Shown: positions 23,356 through 33,013 of the stretch, in pieces | Numbering within the stretch: the stretch's first letter is position 1 | Layout: each line of letters opens with the position of its first letter | Assembly: GCA_910588565.1 (NCBI GenBank) | Contig: CAJUPF010000030.1 | Coordinates: 1-35,249, forward strand | Direction: 5' to 3' | Length of the DNA stretch: 35,249 nt | From: an uncultured Lachnospiraceae bacterium | GTDB lineage: Bacteria; Bacillota; Clostridia; Lachnospirales; Lachnospiraceae | Notes under the pieces: model-generated | What the model was told of the DNA's origin: nothing | The model's input: the letters and a program-made list of their open reading frames with translations, nothing else | Databases searched by the model: none | Made by a program: the position numbers and the translations under genes

Positions 23356-26300
23356 ATGTCGAAACAGAAAAAATTATTAGCGCTCTTATTGGTGATTACC
23401 CTGCTGGCCACAATGGCAGTTCCAGTTTTTGCAGCAGAGACAAAGGCTGAACCATCTGCATATCCTAACCGGTTATCGGATATCAAAGTCAGCAATCCAT
23501 TTATTTATGCTGACCAGAGCACGCAGACTTACTATCTCTATACATCCAGCCTAGACGCAACTCCCGGTGTGATAGCATACCAAAGTAAAGATTTGAAAAG
23601 TTGGTCGGATGCATCGACTGTTTATACCGTACCAGACACAGCAAACGCATGGAATGCAAAAGAACTGCCCGTTTCCCCAAGCGTATTCCAATACGGGGGC
23701 AGATATTACCTGATGGTTACTCTGCAGAACAGTGCGAAGATTCTGCAGGAAGGGATGGGCGGAACCGGATGGGACAGTTCCTCAAACCGTTGGAATGATA
23801 AGTATCCGAAATCTACCATTATTGCTGTAGCTGATTCCCCTCTTGGCGTATTCAAAGATCTGGATGTCACGAAATCCCAGGGACCGAATCAGGAACAGGT
23901 AATGACTATGGACGGCTCCCTTTATGTAGACCCAAATGGCAATCCTTCTATGGTTTACGCACATGACTGGGCTATGAAGATTGATGGAATTATTGAATAT
24001 ATCCCAATGAAAAAGGATCTTACCGCTGCAGCTGGCAGGCAGAAAGTTTTATTCCGTGCTTCCATGTCCGCTGTCAACGATGATATGAACTATGGCGCAC
24101 CGGATGGCTATATTGATGCCAACCCTGATCAGTTCTCACCTTACAAAGCATATGCGCCACGTGTCTATACAGCGCCGGATGGCAGCCTTGTTATGCTGTG
24201 GACCACAGAATGCCATGGCAGCTTTGTCCAGGTACAGGCTGTTTCCGCCACTGGCGGCATCGAAGGGCGCTGGGCACAGAAATTGCCTCTCCTTACAGGC
24301 GATAAGGGCTTTGGAATGTCCTTTGAAGCATTTGATGGGACTACTATGATTATGGTACAGAACAATATGGGCGGCGATACGCATCATGCAGAACTTTATA
24401 ATGCCACACTTACTGACAATGGGTTTAAACTCAGCAGCCATCGCGAAGATCTAGATGGCATTTCCGGTGTTATCATAAAAGATACTGTAGCGCCAAAGAT
24501 TTATGTTCCTTCAACCCGCGTGGCAGAAACAGATGCGCAGACAGCAAAGGTTCCGTTTACTGCAGTGGCACGGGATGATGTGGACGGGGATGTAAACGTA
24601 ACCTATTCCATTCCGCCAAATTCTGAGTTTCGCCAGGGGAGTACGACTGTTACTGTTACGGCTTCTGATTCTGCTGGAAATACAGCTGCCAAAGACTTTA
24701 CGGTGATTGTAAAGAAACCTGAAGCAAAACCAGTTGTAACACCTACAACCAATTCCGCTACGGAATATCCGCTTACCATGCCGGAAATGAGCTGCCATGA
24801 TCCTTATATTCTGGCAGATGAAGCTTCACAGACCTACTATTTTTATACCGCAAGCAACTTAAGAGATGAGGATGGGAACCGGATTCGCGGCGTTATGGCC
24901 TATCAAAGCAAGGATTTGATCCATTGGTCAAACCCAACTGCCGTTTATCAGGTAGGATATGGTGTAGAACAGCCCTGGTACAATATCAATTCTGCTCCAT
25001 GGGCACCTGAAGTCCATGCATATAACGGCAAATATTACCTTTTTACCACACTGCACAATACAAAAGAGATTTTAGAGGAGATAAAGCCTGGCTTAGATTC
25101 CGATCGCTGGACCCAGACTTACCGTCGTGCGTCTGTGATCGCGGTATCCGATTCTCCGGAAGGTCCTTTTGTGGAAATGAGCCCGGCCAATCCTGTTACC
25201 GGAAAAGGCCTGATGACACTGGATGGTTCCTTTTATGTTGCTCCAGATGGAACGCCATATCTGGTTTATGCCCATGAATGGGTTCAGAAACTTGACGGAA
25301 CCGTGGAAGCAATTCAGCTGACAGAGGATCTTTCCAGAAGCGTTGGAGATCCATTCCTTCTTTTCCTGGCTACCGACGCGCCATGGTATGAATGGGACGG
25401 CCTGATGTACGATGCGTATGGCGCACGGTACGGCACGGTAGAAGAACATAAACAGCTTTCCGATAAACAGTTACCAGGCTATGTAACAGACGGCGTACAT
25501 TTCCATACAACGCCAAACGGCTCCCTGGTTACCTTATGGACAACTTATCGGGATGATAAATATATCATGACCCAGGCAATTTCCCGTACAGGAAATATCG
25601 AAGGCCCATGGGAGCAGCTTGCACCGCTTGATTATTCCGATAAAGGACACAGTATGGTATTTGAAGACTTTGAAGGCAATCTTCTGCTCTGTATGCATAA
25701 TAATATGGGCGGCGGTATGGATGGCAGCGGCGGCCCGGTCCGTGCAGAAATTTATGAAGTGGAACTGACAGATGATGGTTTTAAATATGTAAAGCACTGC
25801 GAAGAAATCGACGGTGTGAAACATGTAGATATCAGTGATCATTTGGCGCCAATCCTTTTTAACTCCGCTGACCGATATGTTTCGGTTTCCAACGGCGAAA
25901 CTTCTGTTCCGGTTTCCTATACAGCTGAAGCAGTGGACGATCACAACCTGAATATTAATGTCACATATTCCATTGCTCCGGGTTCACTGTTTAAAATCGG
26001 CAAAACAGAAGTAACTGTTTTGGCACAGGATCTTGCAGGCAACAAGTCGGAAAACCGCTTCCATGTATATGTGATCGATAAGACCGCGCTGAAAGCAGCT
26101 ATGAGCCAGGCCGCTGTGCTAAAGGCAGGCGACTATACGGCTGAAAGTTATGCAGCAGTACAAAAAGCATTGGAGGCAGCTTCACCGGTATTTAAAGGAA
26201 TGTATTCGTCCCAGGCCAGCGTTGATCAGGCTGCAGCCAATCTGAATCATGCGGTCAAAGCGCTTAAAAAGCCCGCTCCCACTACAACAGAACAGATTCC

Positions 26301-26808
26301 TGCAGTGGGCAAAAAGGTGACCGTTGGCAATGGCGTTTATCTGATAACCAAAAAGGGAAAAGAAGTATCCTACAAGGCTCCGAAAAAGAAAAAAGAGACG
26401 ATTAAGATACCTGCAAAAGTCAAGATCAGCGGTAAATATTACAATGTAACTTCCATTGAAAAGAATGCATTTAAGAATGATAAAAAGATAAAAACCGTAA
26501 CAATTGGAAATAAGGTAAAAACAATTGGCAAATCTGCTTTTGAAGGTTCCACATTAAAGAAAATAACAATTCCTGCATCTGTAACATCAATTGGCAGCAA
26601 AGTTTTCTACAATTGTAAAAAAATAACATCAATTAAGATTTTGTCCAAAAAACTAACGTCAAAGAAAGTCGGAAGCAAGGCCTTTACTTATGCAGGCAAA
26701 TCAAATTATAAGAAATTAAAAGTTACCGTACCGTCGAATAAGTTGAAATCATATAAGAAACTGCTGAAGAATAGAGGACTTTCAACGAAAGCAAAAATAA
26801 GCAAATAG
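23356..26808 (+). CDS. Secreted tandem GH43-like protein with HYR, FIVAR-like and LRR_5 domains
   Basis: The 1150-residue protein probably attacks arabinan- or xylan-type glycans outside the cell. It has a signal peptide (about 1-27, ending VFAAE), a GH43-like propeller (about 40-375), a HYR/Ig-like domain (380-454), a Pro/Thr linker, a second GH43-like propeller (468-825), a second HYR domain (830-905), a FIVAR-like helical domain (908-975) and a Lys-rich LRR_5 tail (980-1149). The second propeller begins CHDPYILAD with the general-base Asp482; the first has SNPFIYAD with Asn47 there, so it is probably non-catalytic. Both keep the DGS(L/F)Y segment. The ATG at 23356 follows AAAGGAGG. There is no LPXTG motif, so the tail may hold it at the wall. 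The exact substrate is unknown. Confidence 0.85.
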   Translation: MSKQKKLLALLLVITLLATMAVPVFAAETKAEPSAYPNRLSDIKVSNPFIYADQSTQTYYLYTSSLDATPGVIAYQSKDLKSWSDASTVYTVPDTANAWNAKELPVSPSVFQYGGRYYLMVTLQNSAKILQEGMGGTGWDSSSNRWNDKYPKSTIIAVADSPLGVFKDLDVTKSQGPNQEQVMTMDGSLYVDPNGNPSMVYAHDWAMKIDGIIEYIPMKKDLTAAAGRQKVLFRASMSAVNDDMNYGAPDGYIDANPDQFSPYKAYAPRVYTAPDGSLVMLWTTECHGSFVQVQAVSATGGIEGRWAQKLPLLTGDKGFGMSFEAFDGTTMIMVQNNMGGDTHHAELYNATLTDNGFKLSSHREDLDGISGVIIKDTVAPKIYVPSTRVAETDAQTAKVPFTAVARDDVDGDVNVTYSIPPNSEFRQGSTTVTVTASDSAGNTAAKDFTVIVKKPEAKPVVTPTTNSATEYPLTMPEMSCHDPYILADEASQTYYFYTASNLRDEDGNRIRGVMAYQSKDLIHWSNPTAVYQVGYGVEQPWYNINSAPWAPEVHAYNGKYYLFTTLHNTKEILEEIKPGLDSDRWTQTYRRASVIAVSDSPEGPFVEMSPANPVTGKGLMTLDGSFYVAPDGTPYLVYAHEWVQKLDGTVEAIQLTEDLSRSVGDPFLLFLATDAPWYEWDGLMYDAYGARYGTVEEHKQLSDKQLPGYVTDGVHFHTTPNGSLVTLWTTYRDDKYIMTQAISRTGNIEGPWEQLAPLDYSDKGHSMVFEDFEGNLLLCMHNNMGGGMDGSGGPVRAEIYEVELTDDGFKYVKHCEEIDGVKHVDISDHLAPILFNSADRYVSVSNGETSVPVSYTAEAVDDHNLNINVTYSIAPGSLFKIGKTEVTVLAQDLAGNKSENRFHVYVIDKTALKAAMSQAAVLKAGDYTAESYAAVQKALEAASPVFKGMYSSQASVDQAAANLNHAVKALKKPAPTTTEQIPAVGKKVTVGNGVYLITKKGKEVSYKAPKKKKETIKIPAKVKISGKYYNVTSIEKNAFKNDKKIKTVTIGNKVKTIGKSAFEGSTLKKITIPASVTSIGSKVFYNCKKITSIKILSKKLTSKKVGSKAFTYAGKSNYKKLKVTVPSNKLKSYKKLLKNRGLSTKAKISK

Positions 26809-26823
26809 AACAACTCCTGCAAA

Positions 26824-26849
26824 GGGGCTGTCAGGAACTAGATAGTCCC
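26824..26849 (+). terminator. Hairpin after the GH43 gene (G-U containing)
   Basis: GGGGCTGTC (26824-26832) pairs with GATAGTCCC (26841-26849) using two G-U pairs, so it folds well only in plus-strand RNA. It begins 15 bases after the GH43 stop. No T run follows. Confidence 0.4.
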
Positions 26850-26852
26850 AAA

Positions 26853-26892
26853 CAGGGGCAGGCGTGACTCATGTGAGTCACGCCTGCCCCTG
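26853..26892. terminator. Perfect 19-bp inverted repeat between convergent genes
   Basis: Arms of 19 bases (26853-26871 and 26874-26892), starting CAGGGGCAGG, match perfectly around a 2-base centre, making a GC-rich hairpin in both strands between the convergent GH43 and giant glycosidase genes. It ends 4 bases from the glycosidase stop. It lacks a T run, so it may stall polymerase, protect both mRNA ends, or be a dispersed palindromic repeat. Confidence 0.6.
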
Positions 26893-26896
26893 AAAT

Positions 26897-29800
26897 TTAT
26901 GACGTTATCTTTACACTCTTTTTCTGTCCTTTTCTACTGAGCAATTTCTTATATGCCTTCAGTTTATTCTTCGGCACTTTGATCTTTGCTTTTGCGGAAA
27001 TATTCTTAAATGCATTTTTACCAACAGATTTCAGATTCTTGCTGCTGATTGTAACTTTTTTAAGGTTCTTACATCCATTGAATGCATTCGCGCCAATCTT
27101 TGTCACATTTGCGCCAATGGTTGCGCTTGCGGCCTTCTTACATGTGGAAAATGCCTTTGCTGAAATTTCCGTCACATTAAATTTCTTTCCGCCGATGTTC
27201 ACTGTCTTGGCTACTGTGATCTTTTTCAGCTTATTCGCCACAGATTTACTCTTTACGCCAGACAAGGCAACGGTACCTTTGCCGTTTGTCTTTGCGTTTG
27301 TAATCGTATACTTATAGTTTCCAACGGTATATACCGCTTTTTTCTTTACTACGATCTGGAAAGTTACGGTTTTGCTTCCTGTATAATCTCCGATACCGCG
27401 AATCTCTACACTTGCCGTTCCGATATTCTGGTTTGCACGGTATGCAGCCGTATAGTCTTTATTTAAGGTAAGGTTCTTTCCATTACAGGAAACCGTAAGC
27501 GCCGGCGCCAATGCCTTGCCATTGTATGCCTGTGCCGGAATTGCCGCTACGGTCGCTTTAGCAAGATCCGTTTTGGATGGCGTAGCTGGATTTGTGATCT
27601 CCGCATATTTCTGCTCTGCCGCCTTCAGGACATTCAGATTTGGCACCAATGCTTTTGCTGCGTCACTGAGCGCGTTATACGCTGCACGCGCCGCTTCGAT
27701 ATCCGCTTTGCTGGATGCTGTAATTGTGCCAAGTTTACGGATCATCTCAGCCACCCGATCTGCCGCATCCTGATTCTGAAGCTCTGTGATCTTCTTTTCC
27801 GCCGCTTTCAGGACATCCAGCTTCGTCACATAGCCTTTTGCCGCTTCCGACAGCGCCTCATACGCCGCCCTCGCAGCTTCCACCGCCGTCTTTTTCTCAA
27901 GCGTAATCTCGCCGAGCGCATCAATCTGATCATCTACCGCTTTCGCAGCGTCCTTTATACTCTGGTCTTGATCTTCCAGCTCTTCCAGCTTCGCTTCTGC
28001 ATCTCGCAGGATATCCAGCTTCGTCACATACGACTTCGCCAGCGCAGACAACTCATCGTACGCTTTTCTTGCCACTCCGACTGCCGCCTTTTTCTCCCAT
28101 GTGATCTCGCCAAGCGCATCGATCGCATCGTCTACTGCTTTCGCAGCCTCCTTAGCCTCTTCTATTTCATCGTTCGATGCTTCGAGCTGTGCAATTATGC
28201 CTTCTGCTGTTACCAGAACATCCAGCTTTGTCACATAACCCTTTGCTACATTATCCAGCGCTTCATAAGCTGCCCTTGCCGCTTCGACATCTGCCTTTTT
28301 CTCAAGTGTAATCTCGCCAAGCGCATCAATCATGTCATCTACTGCTTTTGCAGCTTTCTTTGCTGTGTCATCCGCATCTGCATCTGCCTTTACCGTTATG
28401 CTCTCTCCTGCCGGCACTTCTACCGTCACGTAGCTTACTGTAATTCCGTTGATATCTTTTGTTTCTGCGTCAATCACACTGTCCCCGGCCTGCAACTGTT
28501 CATAATCACCGTAGAACCGCGCTTCCCAGGTAATGGCTTTTTTGCCGTTGTTCGTCAATGTAGACTGCGTGTTACCGATGTGTTCCAGATCTATCTCATA
28601 ATCGCCTATCTTCATGAAGTCCACTTTCATATCATCCACTTCGGACGGAAGCCTCGGGGATGTCGCAACGCGGTCTTCCCATGCATCCGGTTCTACGCCC
28701 ATCATGCCCTCAATCACATGGGATACATATGTGAAGGAAATCTCCGGGTAATCGCCATTCGTTCCCTGACTCGGTCTTTCATGCGGATTGTCCTTGATAG
28801 ACGCAATATATTTCATCCACTTCCATGCGTCGTCGCTTCTGTTGTATAAGAACAGCATATCCGGAATGTAGGTATACGCCTCAATATTTGACGGAGCCGT
28901 GCTTGACGATCCAATACCGTCGCCTAATTTTTCCAGCAGAAAATCAATGTAGCCGTCATTGCGCTCTCCCGGTTCGGTAATCATTTTCAGCGGGATAAAC
29001 CAGCTTGTTTCTTTGGAGAAATCAGAATATCGCTCGCCGTTCGGCCCCCAAGCGCATACATACTCGCTTTCCATCTCCTCTGCCTGGCTCCATTCCTCGT
29101 TAAAATATTTCTTCAGATCTGCCGCTTTCTGATACCACGCTTTGGACTCTTCCTCCTCGCCGCGCGCCTTGAGCATCCCGGCGTAAGCCAGTGTCGCCTG
29201 ATACTGGGAGCCGATCGCATCCCCGGCTTCGATTACCGTTCTGCCGCCCCTCTCATTATACGTACAGGAGCCATTAAAAATACCCGTGCCCACTTCCTGG
29301 GCAACGCCGTTTTCATTAGCGTCATGCGTATCAATGTATTTCGTCATAACGTTTGTATAGAAATTCCACAGATCTTCATCTTGGATGTAACGGTCGTCAC
29401 CCGACCACAGATATTGCTTGTATGCTTTCTCTACCAACTCAAACTGTGCCGGCACTTCCCTTACAAAACTGTTTTCGTTGTTGTAATCGAGCGTATAGAC
29501 GGAACCGTCAAAATTCAGCGCCCATACCGTATACCATTTCCGCAATTCATTACATTCTTTTGCAAACACATTGAACATGGTATAATTCTCTTCTGTCAGC
29601 CCTGCAATCTGCGCTCCCGTAGCCTGATGCACAAAATCTCTGGTATAAAATGCCGTCCTGTCATAATATCCTGCCCAGTAAGACGGGATGTACTCAGCCG
29701 TTCCTGTTCCCGCCGCGTTACTTTCGCTTTTATTGACCAGGCCAGTCTTTCCTGTCATAACAAACTGATCCATCTTATTTGCGGCCCAGTTAAACGTATT

Positions 29801-32161
29801 CTCCAGATTTTTGTTAGAAGATGTCATTGATACTTTTTTCTCCTTGGTTTCGCTGACAATCTTCCACGTATCCTGAGTTCCGTCGCTTCCTGTAACAGTC
29901 ATATCCATATCTCCCGAGAGATCCAGAACCATGCCCGTTTGGATAGATGCGCTGGCTCCTTCAGAGAGCGTCAGCTCATCAAGCTTAATCTTTGTTGTGT
30001 CTGTCCCATAAAGATAAACCAGACGGATCTCTTTCTTTATGTTATCAACAACTGTTTCAAATGCTTCCGGCGTCGTGCGGACTGTCTTCACATTCCGGAA
30101 TGTCGGCATGTCTTTGTCCCTGTCGCGCTTTAAGGAAAAAGTATCCGCATCATATGCCGCAGCGTCCTCGTCATCTGCATCTGCGCCTACCAGCGCAACT
30201 TTTACCTTTTGTCCTTCTTCCAGAGGAATACCTTTTACCTCTGCCTGCCTCCAGGTTGGATCTTCCCCGCTCACAGCCGGCGGAGCCTGTGTGCTGCCCA
30301 GATCGTTACCTGCTTCATCCTGGATGCCGATACTTCCGCCTGCCCCGTTGTGGCGCACCCAGCCGACCAAATTATAATAAGCGCTTCTCGGCACTGTAAG
30401 CGTCTGCGTACCTGTTGTTCCGGGACTGATAATCGCGCGGACCAATCCTGTATGGGCGTCCTTGTTGGACATACCTATTCCGGACCAGTTTCTGCCGTTG
30501 GATTCAAAGCCCGGCTCCTGGATTATATTGAGATCCACAGGGCCTACCACTGGACTTTGAACCGCAGTTCCCGCCTTCGCATACTGATCGACCGGCGTCA
30601 CCTCAAACTTGAGGTACTTATCTTCCCACTCTTCCTTTACGAAAAGATTCCGGCTTGTCGCGCCTGGGATTTCCGTATACTCTCCATCCGCCGCGTCGGC
30701 AACAAGCCAACGGAACTCAGAATTTCCCTCGCTATGGCCATCCTCGTCCCTAAATGTGTAAGATGAACCGAGCAATACATCCACTGTGCAATCTCCTGTC
30801 ACACTAACATCAGATACCGACGGAGCATTATTCGGATAATTGTCCAAATCGAACTGCACAACTGCTTTCTTCACTGTCGCCTTGCCGGAAACGGACAGAT
30901 TTACAAGATCGTCTGTCTTTGTCTGCGCCGTTGTCAATGAAATATTATCAATTTTTACAGTCTTGCTGCCACTGATATGTTCTTCCTTGTTATCTCCAAA
31001 GGCAACCGTGGCGCCCTCTGCATCTTCCAGCGTAACTTCGACATAGTACGGGCCGTCCTGGGGAATATAAATGCCCTGCGCGATGCTGTCATCAGCTCCT
31101 GTCAGCACTGCGCTGCCTCTGACGATCTGGGTACCCTCTGTGATTTCCCATGCACTGTCATCGGAAAATTCTGGGTTGACTACCATATTCACAAAATTGC
31201 TCGTATCATATTCCAGTGAAATGTCGTCGCCGTTGACCCAGCCGCTTTTCCTTGTCACCTTGAGTTCAACGGTATCGCCGCGGTTCAGCCAAATACTCGA
31301 TTCATAATATGTATAAAGCGAATTCATCGCGATATCCGTTTCTTTTACTTCCTCTGTCGTCAGGTTGGTTAACACAAACTTTGCGCCATCCATGGAAGTG
31401 CATACCCAGAGACCGGCCTTATAATACCCGGTATATGGAACCGCAATCTCCTGGCTCATAGACGTACCGATGTTAAAATGCCTGTCGCCGTTTCCATTGT
31501 GCCCGTTATTGCTGGCATAGCCGCCGCCACCGACAAAAGTCCATCCACTGCTCTCGTCAAAGCTGGGATTTTTTACCATGTTGCTGGAAAAAGCATTGTA
31601 GTCCGGCTCTTCCCACGGCTGTTCGATCGCTTCTCCGGTTTGCTCTGTACACGCAAAAGAGAATTCATCACCATTGACCCAGGCTGTGGCTGCTGTGACA
31701 TAAATCTCCACTTTTTGCCCGCCATCCAATGCAAGGTCATCCAGAGTGTACTGCGCATAGCTGTTGCCGGTGATATCTGCCGTCTTCAGAATTGTACCGT
31801 CTTCCTTACGGATGCCAAATGTACCGCCAGTGCCGCCAGTACATGCCCATACCGACGCACTATACGTCCCGCCTGCGGGCACCCATATCTTCTGGCTGAC
31901 AGCAAATTCCGCCGAATTTGAAGCGTCTAAATAAAAATGCTTGTTATCATTATCGTGCGCATTATTTCCAGCAATCCCGGCGCCGGATGTGAATGTCCAT
32001 CCTTTGCCGTCTTCTTTAAAACTTGGATTTTTCACCAGGTTCTGCCCTGTGACGTCCTGCTCAAATCCTGCTGCCCTGACCGTTTGCGCCGGCAGAGCAA
32101 CCGTACCAGCTATCATAGAGAGGCTGAGCATAAGAGCCGTCCATTTTTTCCATTTTTTCAT
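26897..32161 (-). CDS. Giant secreted multidomain glycoside hydrolase ((alpha/alpha)6 type)
   Basis: A 1754-residue exported protein with signal peptide (about 1-31, ending TVRAAG). Approximate order: three carbohydrate-binding-like beta domains starting NLVKNPSF, NMVKNPSF and NMVVNPEF (40-440), an Ig-like domain (445-543), a fourth binding-like domain (545-680), an Ig-like strand region, a predicted (alpha/alpha)6 six-hairpin catalytic domain (about 776-1175; SYWAGYYDRTAFYTRDFVHQ, GSQYQATLAYAGMLKARG), a beta domain, four FIVAR-like helical repeats, an Ig-like domain (AYNGKALAPALTVSCNGK), and a Lys-rich LRR_5 tail. The fold resembles trehalase/six-hairpin glycosidases; I cannot name a GH family or catalytic acids. 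The ATG at 32161 follows AAGGAGG. It is the last gene of the CUT1 transport operon, so its released sugar is probably what that transporter imports. Confidence 0.78.
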   Translation of the reverse strand: MKKWKKWTALMLSLSMIAGTVALPAQTVRAAGFEQDVTGQNLVKNPSFKEDGKGWTFTSGAGIAGNNAHDNDNKHFYLDASNSAEFAVSQKIWVPAGGTYSASVWACTGGTGGTFGIRKEDGTILKTADITGNSYAQYTLDDLALDGGQKVEIYVTAATAWVNGDEFSFACTEQTGEAIEQPWEEPDYNAFSSNMVKNPSFDESSGWTFVGGGGYASNNGHNGNGDRHFNIGTSMSQEIAVPYTGYYKAGLWVCTSMDGAKFVLTNLTTEEVKETDIAMNSLYTYYESSIWLNRGDTVELKVTRKSGWVNGDDISLEYDTSNFVNMVVNPEFSDDSAWEITEGTQIVRGSAVLTGADDSIAQGIYIPQDGPYYVEVTLEDAEGATVAFGDNKEEHISGSKTVKIDNISLTTAQTKTDDLVNLSVSGKATVKKAVVQFDLDNYPNNAPSVSDVSVTGDCTVDVLLGSSYTFRDEDGHSEGNSEFRWLVADAADGEYTEIPGATSRNLFVKEEWEDKYLKFEVTPVDQYAKAGTAVQSPVVGPVDLNIIQEPGFESNGRNWSGIGMSNKDAHTGLVRAIISPGTTGTQTLTVPRSAYYNLVGWVRHNGAGGSIGIQDEAGNDLGSTQAPPAVSGEDPTWRQAEVKGIPLEEGQKVKVALVGADADDEDAAAYDADTFSLKRDRDKDMPTFRNVKTVRTTPEAFETVVDNIKKEIRLVYLYGTDTTKIKLDELTLSEGASASIQTGMVLDLSGDMDMTVTGSDGTQDTWKIVSETKEKKVSMTSSNKNLENTFNWAANKMDQFVMTGKTGLVNKSESNAAGTGTAEYIPSYWAGYYDRTAFYTRDFVHQATGAQIAGLTEENYTMFNVFAKECNELRKWYTVWALNFDGSVYTLDYNNENSFVREVPAQFELVEKAYKQYLWSGDDRYIQDEDLWNFYTNVMTKYIDTHDANENGVAQEVGTGIFNGSCTYNERGGRTVIEAGDAIGSQYQATLAYAGMLKARGEEEESKAWYQKAADLKKYFNEEWSQAEEMESEYVCAWGPNGERYSDFSKETSWFIPLKMITEPGERNDGYIDFLLEKLGDGIGSSSTAPSNIEAYTYIPDMLFLYNRSDDAWKWMKYIASIKDNPHERPSQGTNGDYPEISFTYVSHVIEGMMGVEPDAWEDRVATSPRLPSEVDDMKVDFMKIGDYEIDLEHIGNTQSTLTNNGKKAITWEARFYGDYEQLQAGDSVIDAETKDINGITVSYVTVEVPAGESITVKADADADDTAKKAAKAVDDMIDALGEITLEKKADVEAARAAYEALDNVAKGYVTKLDVLVTAEGIIAQLEASNDEIEEAKEAAKAVDDAIDALGEITWEKKAAVGVARKAYDELSALAKSYVTKLDILRDAEAKLEELEDQDQSIKDAAKAVDDQIDALGEITLEKKTAVEAARAAYEALSEAAKGYVTKLDVLKAAEKKITELQNQDAADRVAEMIRKLGTITASSKADIEAARAAYNALSDAAKALVPNLNVLKAAEQKYAEITNPATPSKTDLAKATVAAIPAQAYNGKALAPALTVSCNGKNLTLNKDYTAAYRANQNIGTASVEIRGIGDYTGSKTVTFQIVVKKKAVYTVGNYKYTITNAKTNGKGTVALSGVKSKSVANKLKKITVAKTVNIGGKKFNVTEISAKAFSTCKKAASATIGANVTKIGANAFNGCKNLKKVTISSKNLKSVGKNAFKNISAKAKIKVPKNKLKAYKKLLSRKGQKKSVKITS
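27600..28365 (-). repeat. Four tandem FIVAR-like repeats within the giant glycosidase
   Basis: Four units of about 60-68 residues recur: each starts AAKAVDD-like (last one AADRVAEM), then IDALGEIT, EAARAAYEAL and YVTKLDVL. At DNA level, near-identical blocks around CGCATCAAT recur about every 200 bases. Units 1-3 are closest, unit 4 more diverged. Such repeats usually form a helical stalk or bind surface partners. Confidence 0.8.
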
Positions 32162-32197
32162 GTTCTTCCTCCTTTTTGTGAAAATATGCAGCTCCAT

Positions 32198-33013
32198 CTA
32201 TTTCACCGCACTGTCTACCATTCCTTTGATAAAATATTTCTGCAGGAATAAGAAGCAGACTACAACAGGCAAAATTGCCAGTAATGCCGCAGCCGACGCT
32301 GCGTTTAAATTGCTGGTCGTCTGTGAGAAAAACGACGAGATCGCCAGCGTGACAGTCCGCATCCCTGAAGATTGCAGGACGTAAAGTGAAAACTGATAAT
32401 CATTCCAGCAGTGAATGCCCGCGAGAATAACGACGGATGCTGTTACAGATTTCAACTGCGGGAAAATAATCAGAAAAAATGTCCTGACCGGACCGCAGCC
32501 ATCAAGCGCAGCAGCCTCGTCGAGCGCCGTTGGTATGGATGAAATAAAATTACTGTACAAAAAGATTGCCTGGGGCAGCTCAAATGTCAGAAGAACCAGA
32601 ATAATCCCCCAATACTGGTTCACGCCGCCCATTTTTACGATTATGGAATACAAAGAAACTAAAATACTAAGAGGGGGTACCATCATAATGCCAAGCACAA
32701 ATGCCCGGATCACCTTATTCCATTTTGATTGATTTCTTGCCAGCGGATAAGCAGCCAGAGAACCTACCAAAACAATCAAAACGACTGTAACCACCATTAT
32801 AACAAAGCTGTGCATGAGCGCCTGCAAAATCCCACCCTGCTCAATGGCCGTCTGGAAATTCTCCAGAGTTGGCGCAGACGAAAATTTCCACCTGGAGCTA
32901 AGATCCGTCACCGGCTTAAACGAGATTACCGCAAGTATGTAAAAAGGTGAAAAATATACGCCAAATATGACCAAAAGAATCGGCAAACGCCAGATACCGC
33001 TTTTTTTCTTCAT
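32198..33013 (-). CDS. Carbohydrate ABC transporter permease (CUT1, MalG type)
   Basis: The 271-residue membrane protein has about six transmembrane helices and the cytoplasmic EAA loop EAAALDGCGPVRTFFLIIFP that contacts the ATPase. The start reads LPILLVIFGVYFSPFYILAVISFK, and the end KYFIKGMVDSAVK is typical of MalG-type permeases. The ATG overlaps the stop of the preceding permease by one base (TAATG) and GGAGGTGGAGG lies just upstream. Together with the other permease and the binding protein it forms a sugar importer whose ATPase is encoded elsewhere. Confidence 0.92.
   Translation of the reverse strand: MKKKSGIWRLPILLVIFGVYFSPFYILAVISFKPVTDLSSRWKFSSAPTLENFQTAIEQGGILQALMHSFVIMVVTVVLIVLVGSLAAYPLARNQSKWNKVIRAFVLGIMMVPPLSILVSLYSIIVKMGGVNQYWGIILVLLTFELPQAIFLYSNFISSIPTALDEAAALDGCGPVRTFFLIIFPQLKSVTASVVILAGIHCWNDYQFSLYVLQSSGMRTVTLAISSFFSQTTSNLNAASAAALLAILPVVVCFLFLQKYFIKGMVDSAVK

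Noticed and set aside
27600..28365. Possible CRISPR-like or DNA-level repeat array
   Set aside because: The repeats are about 200 bases apart, in frame, and encode protein repeats; they are part of the glycosidase gene.
27968..28849. Plus-strand 293-codon Cys/Arg-rich frame opposite the giant glycosidase
   Set aside because: It is antisense to a continuous coding frame with recognisable repeats; its composition reflects the complement of that repeat DNA.
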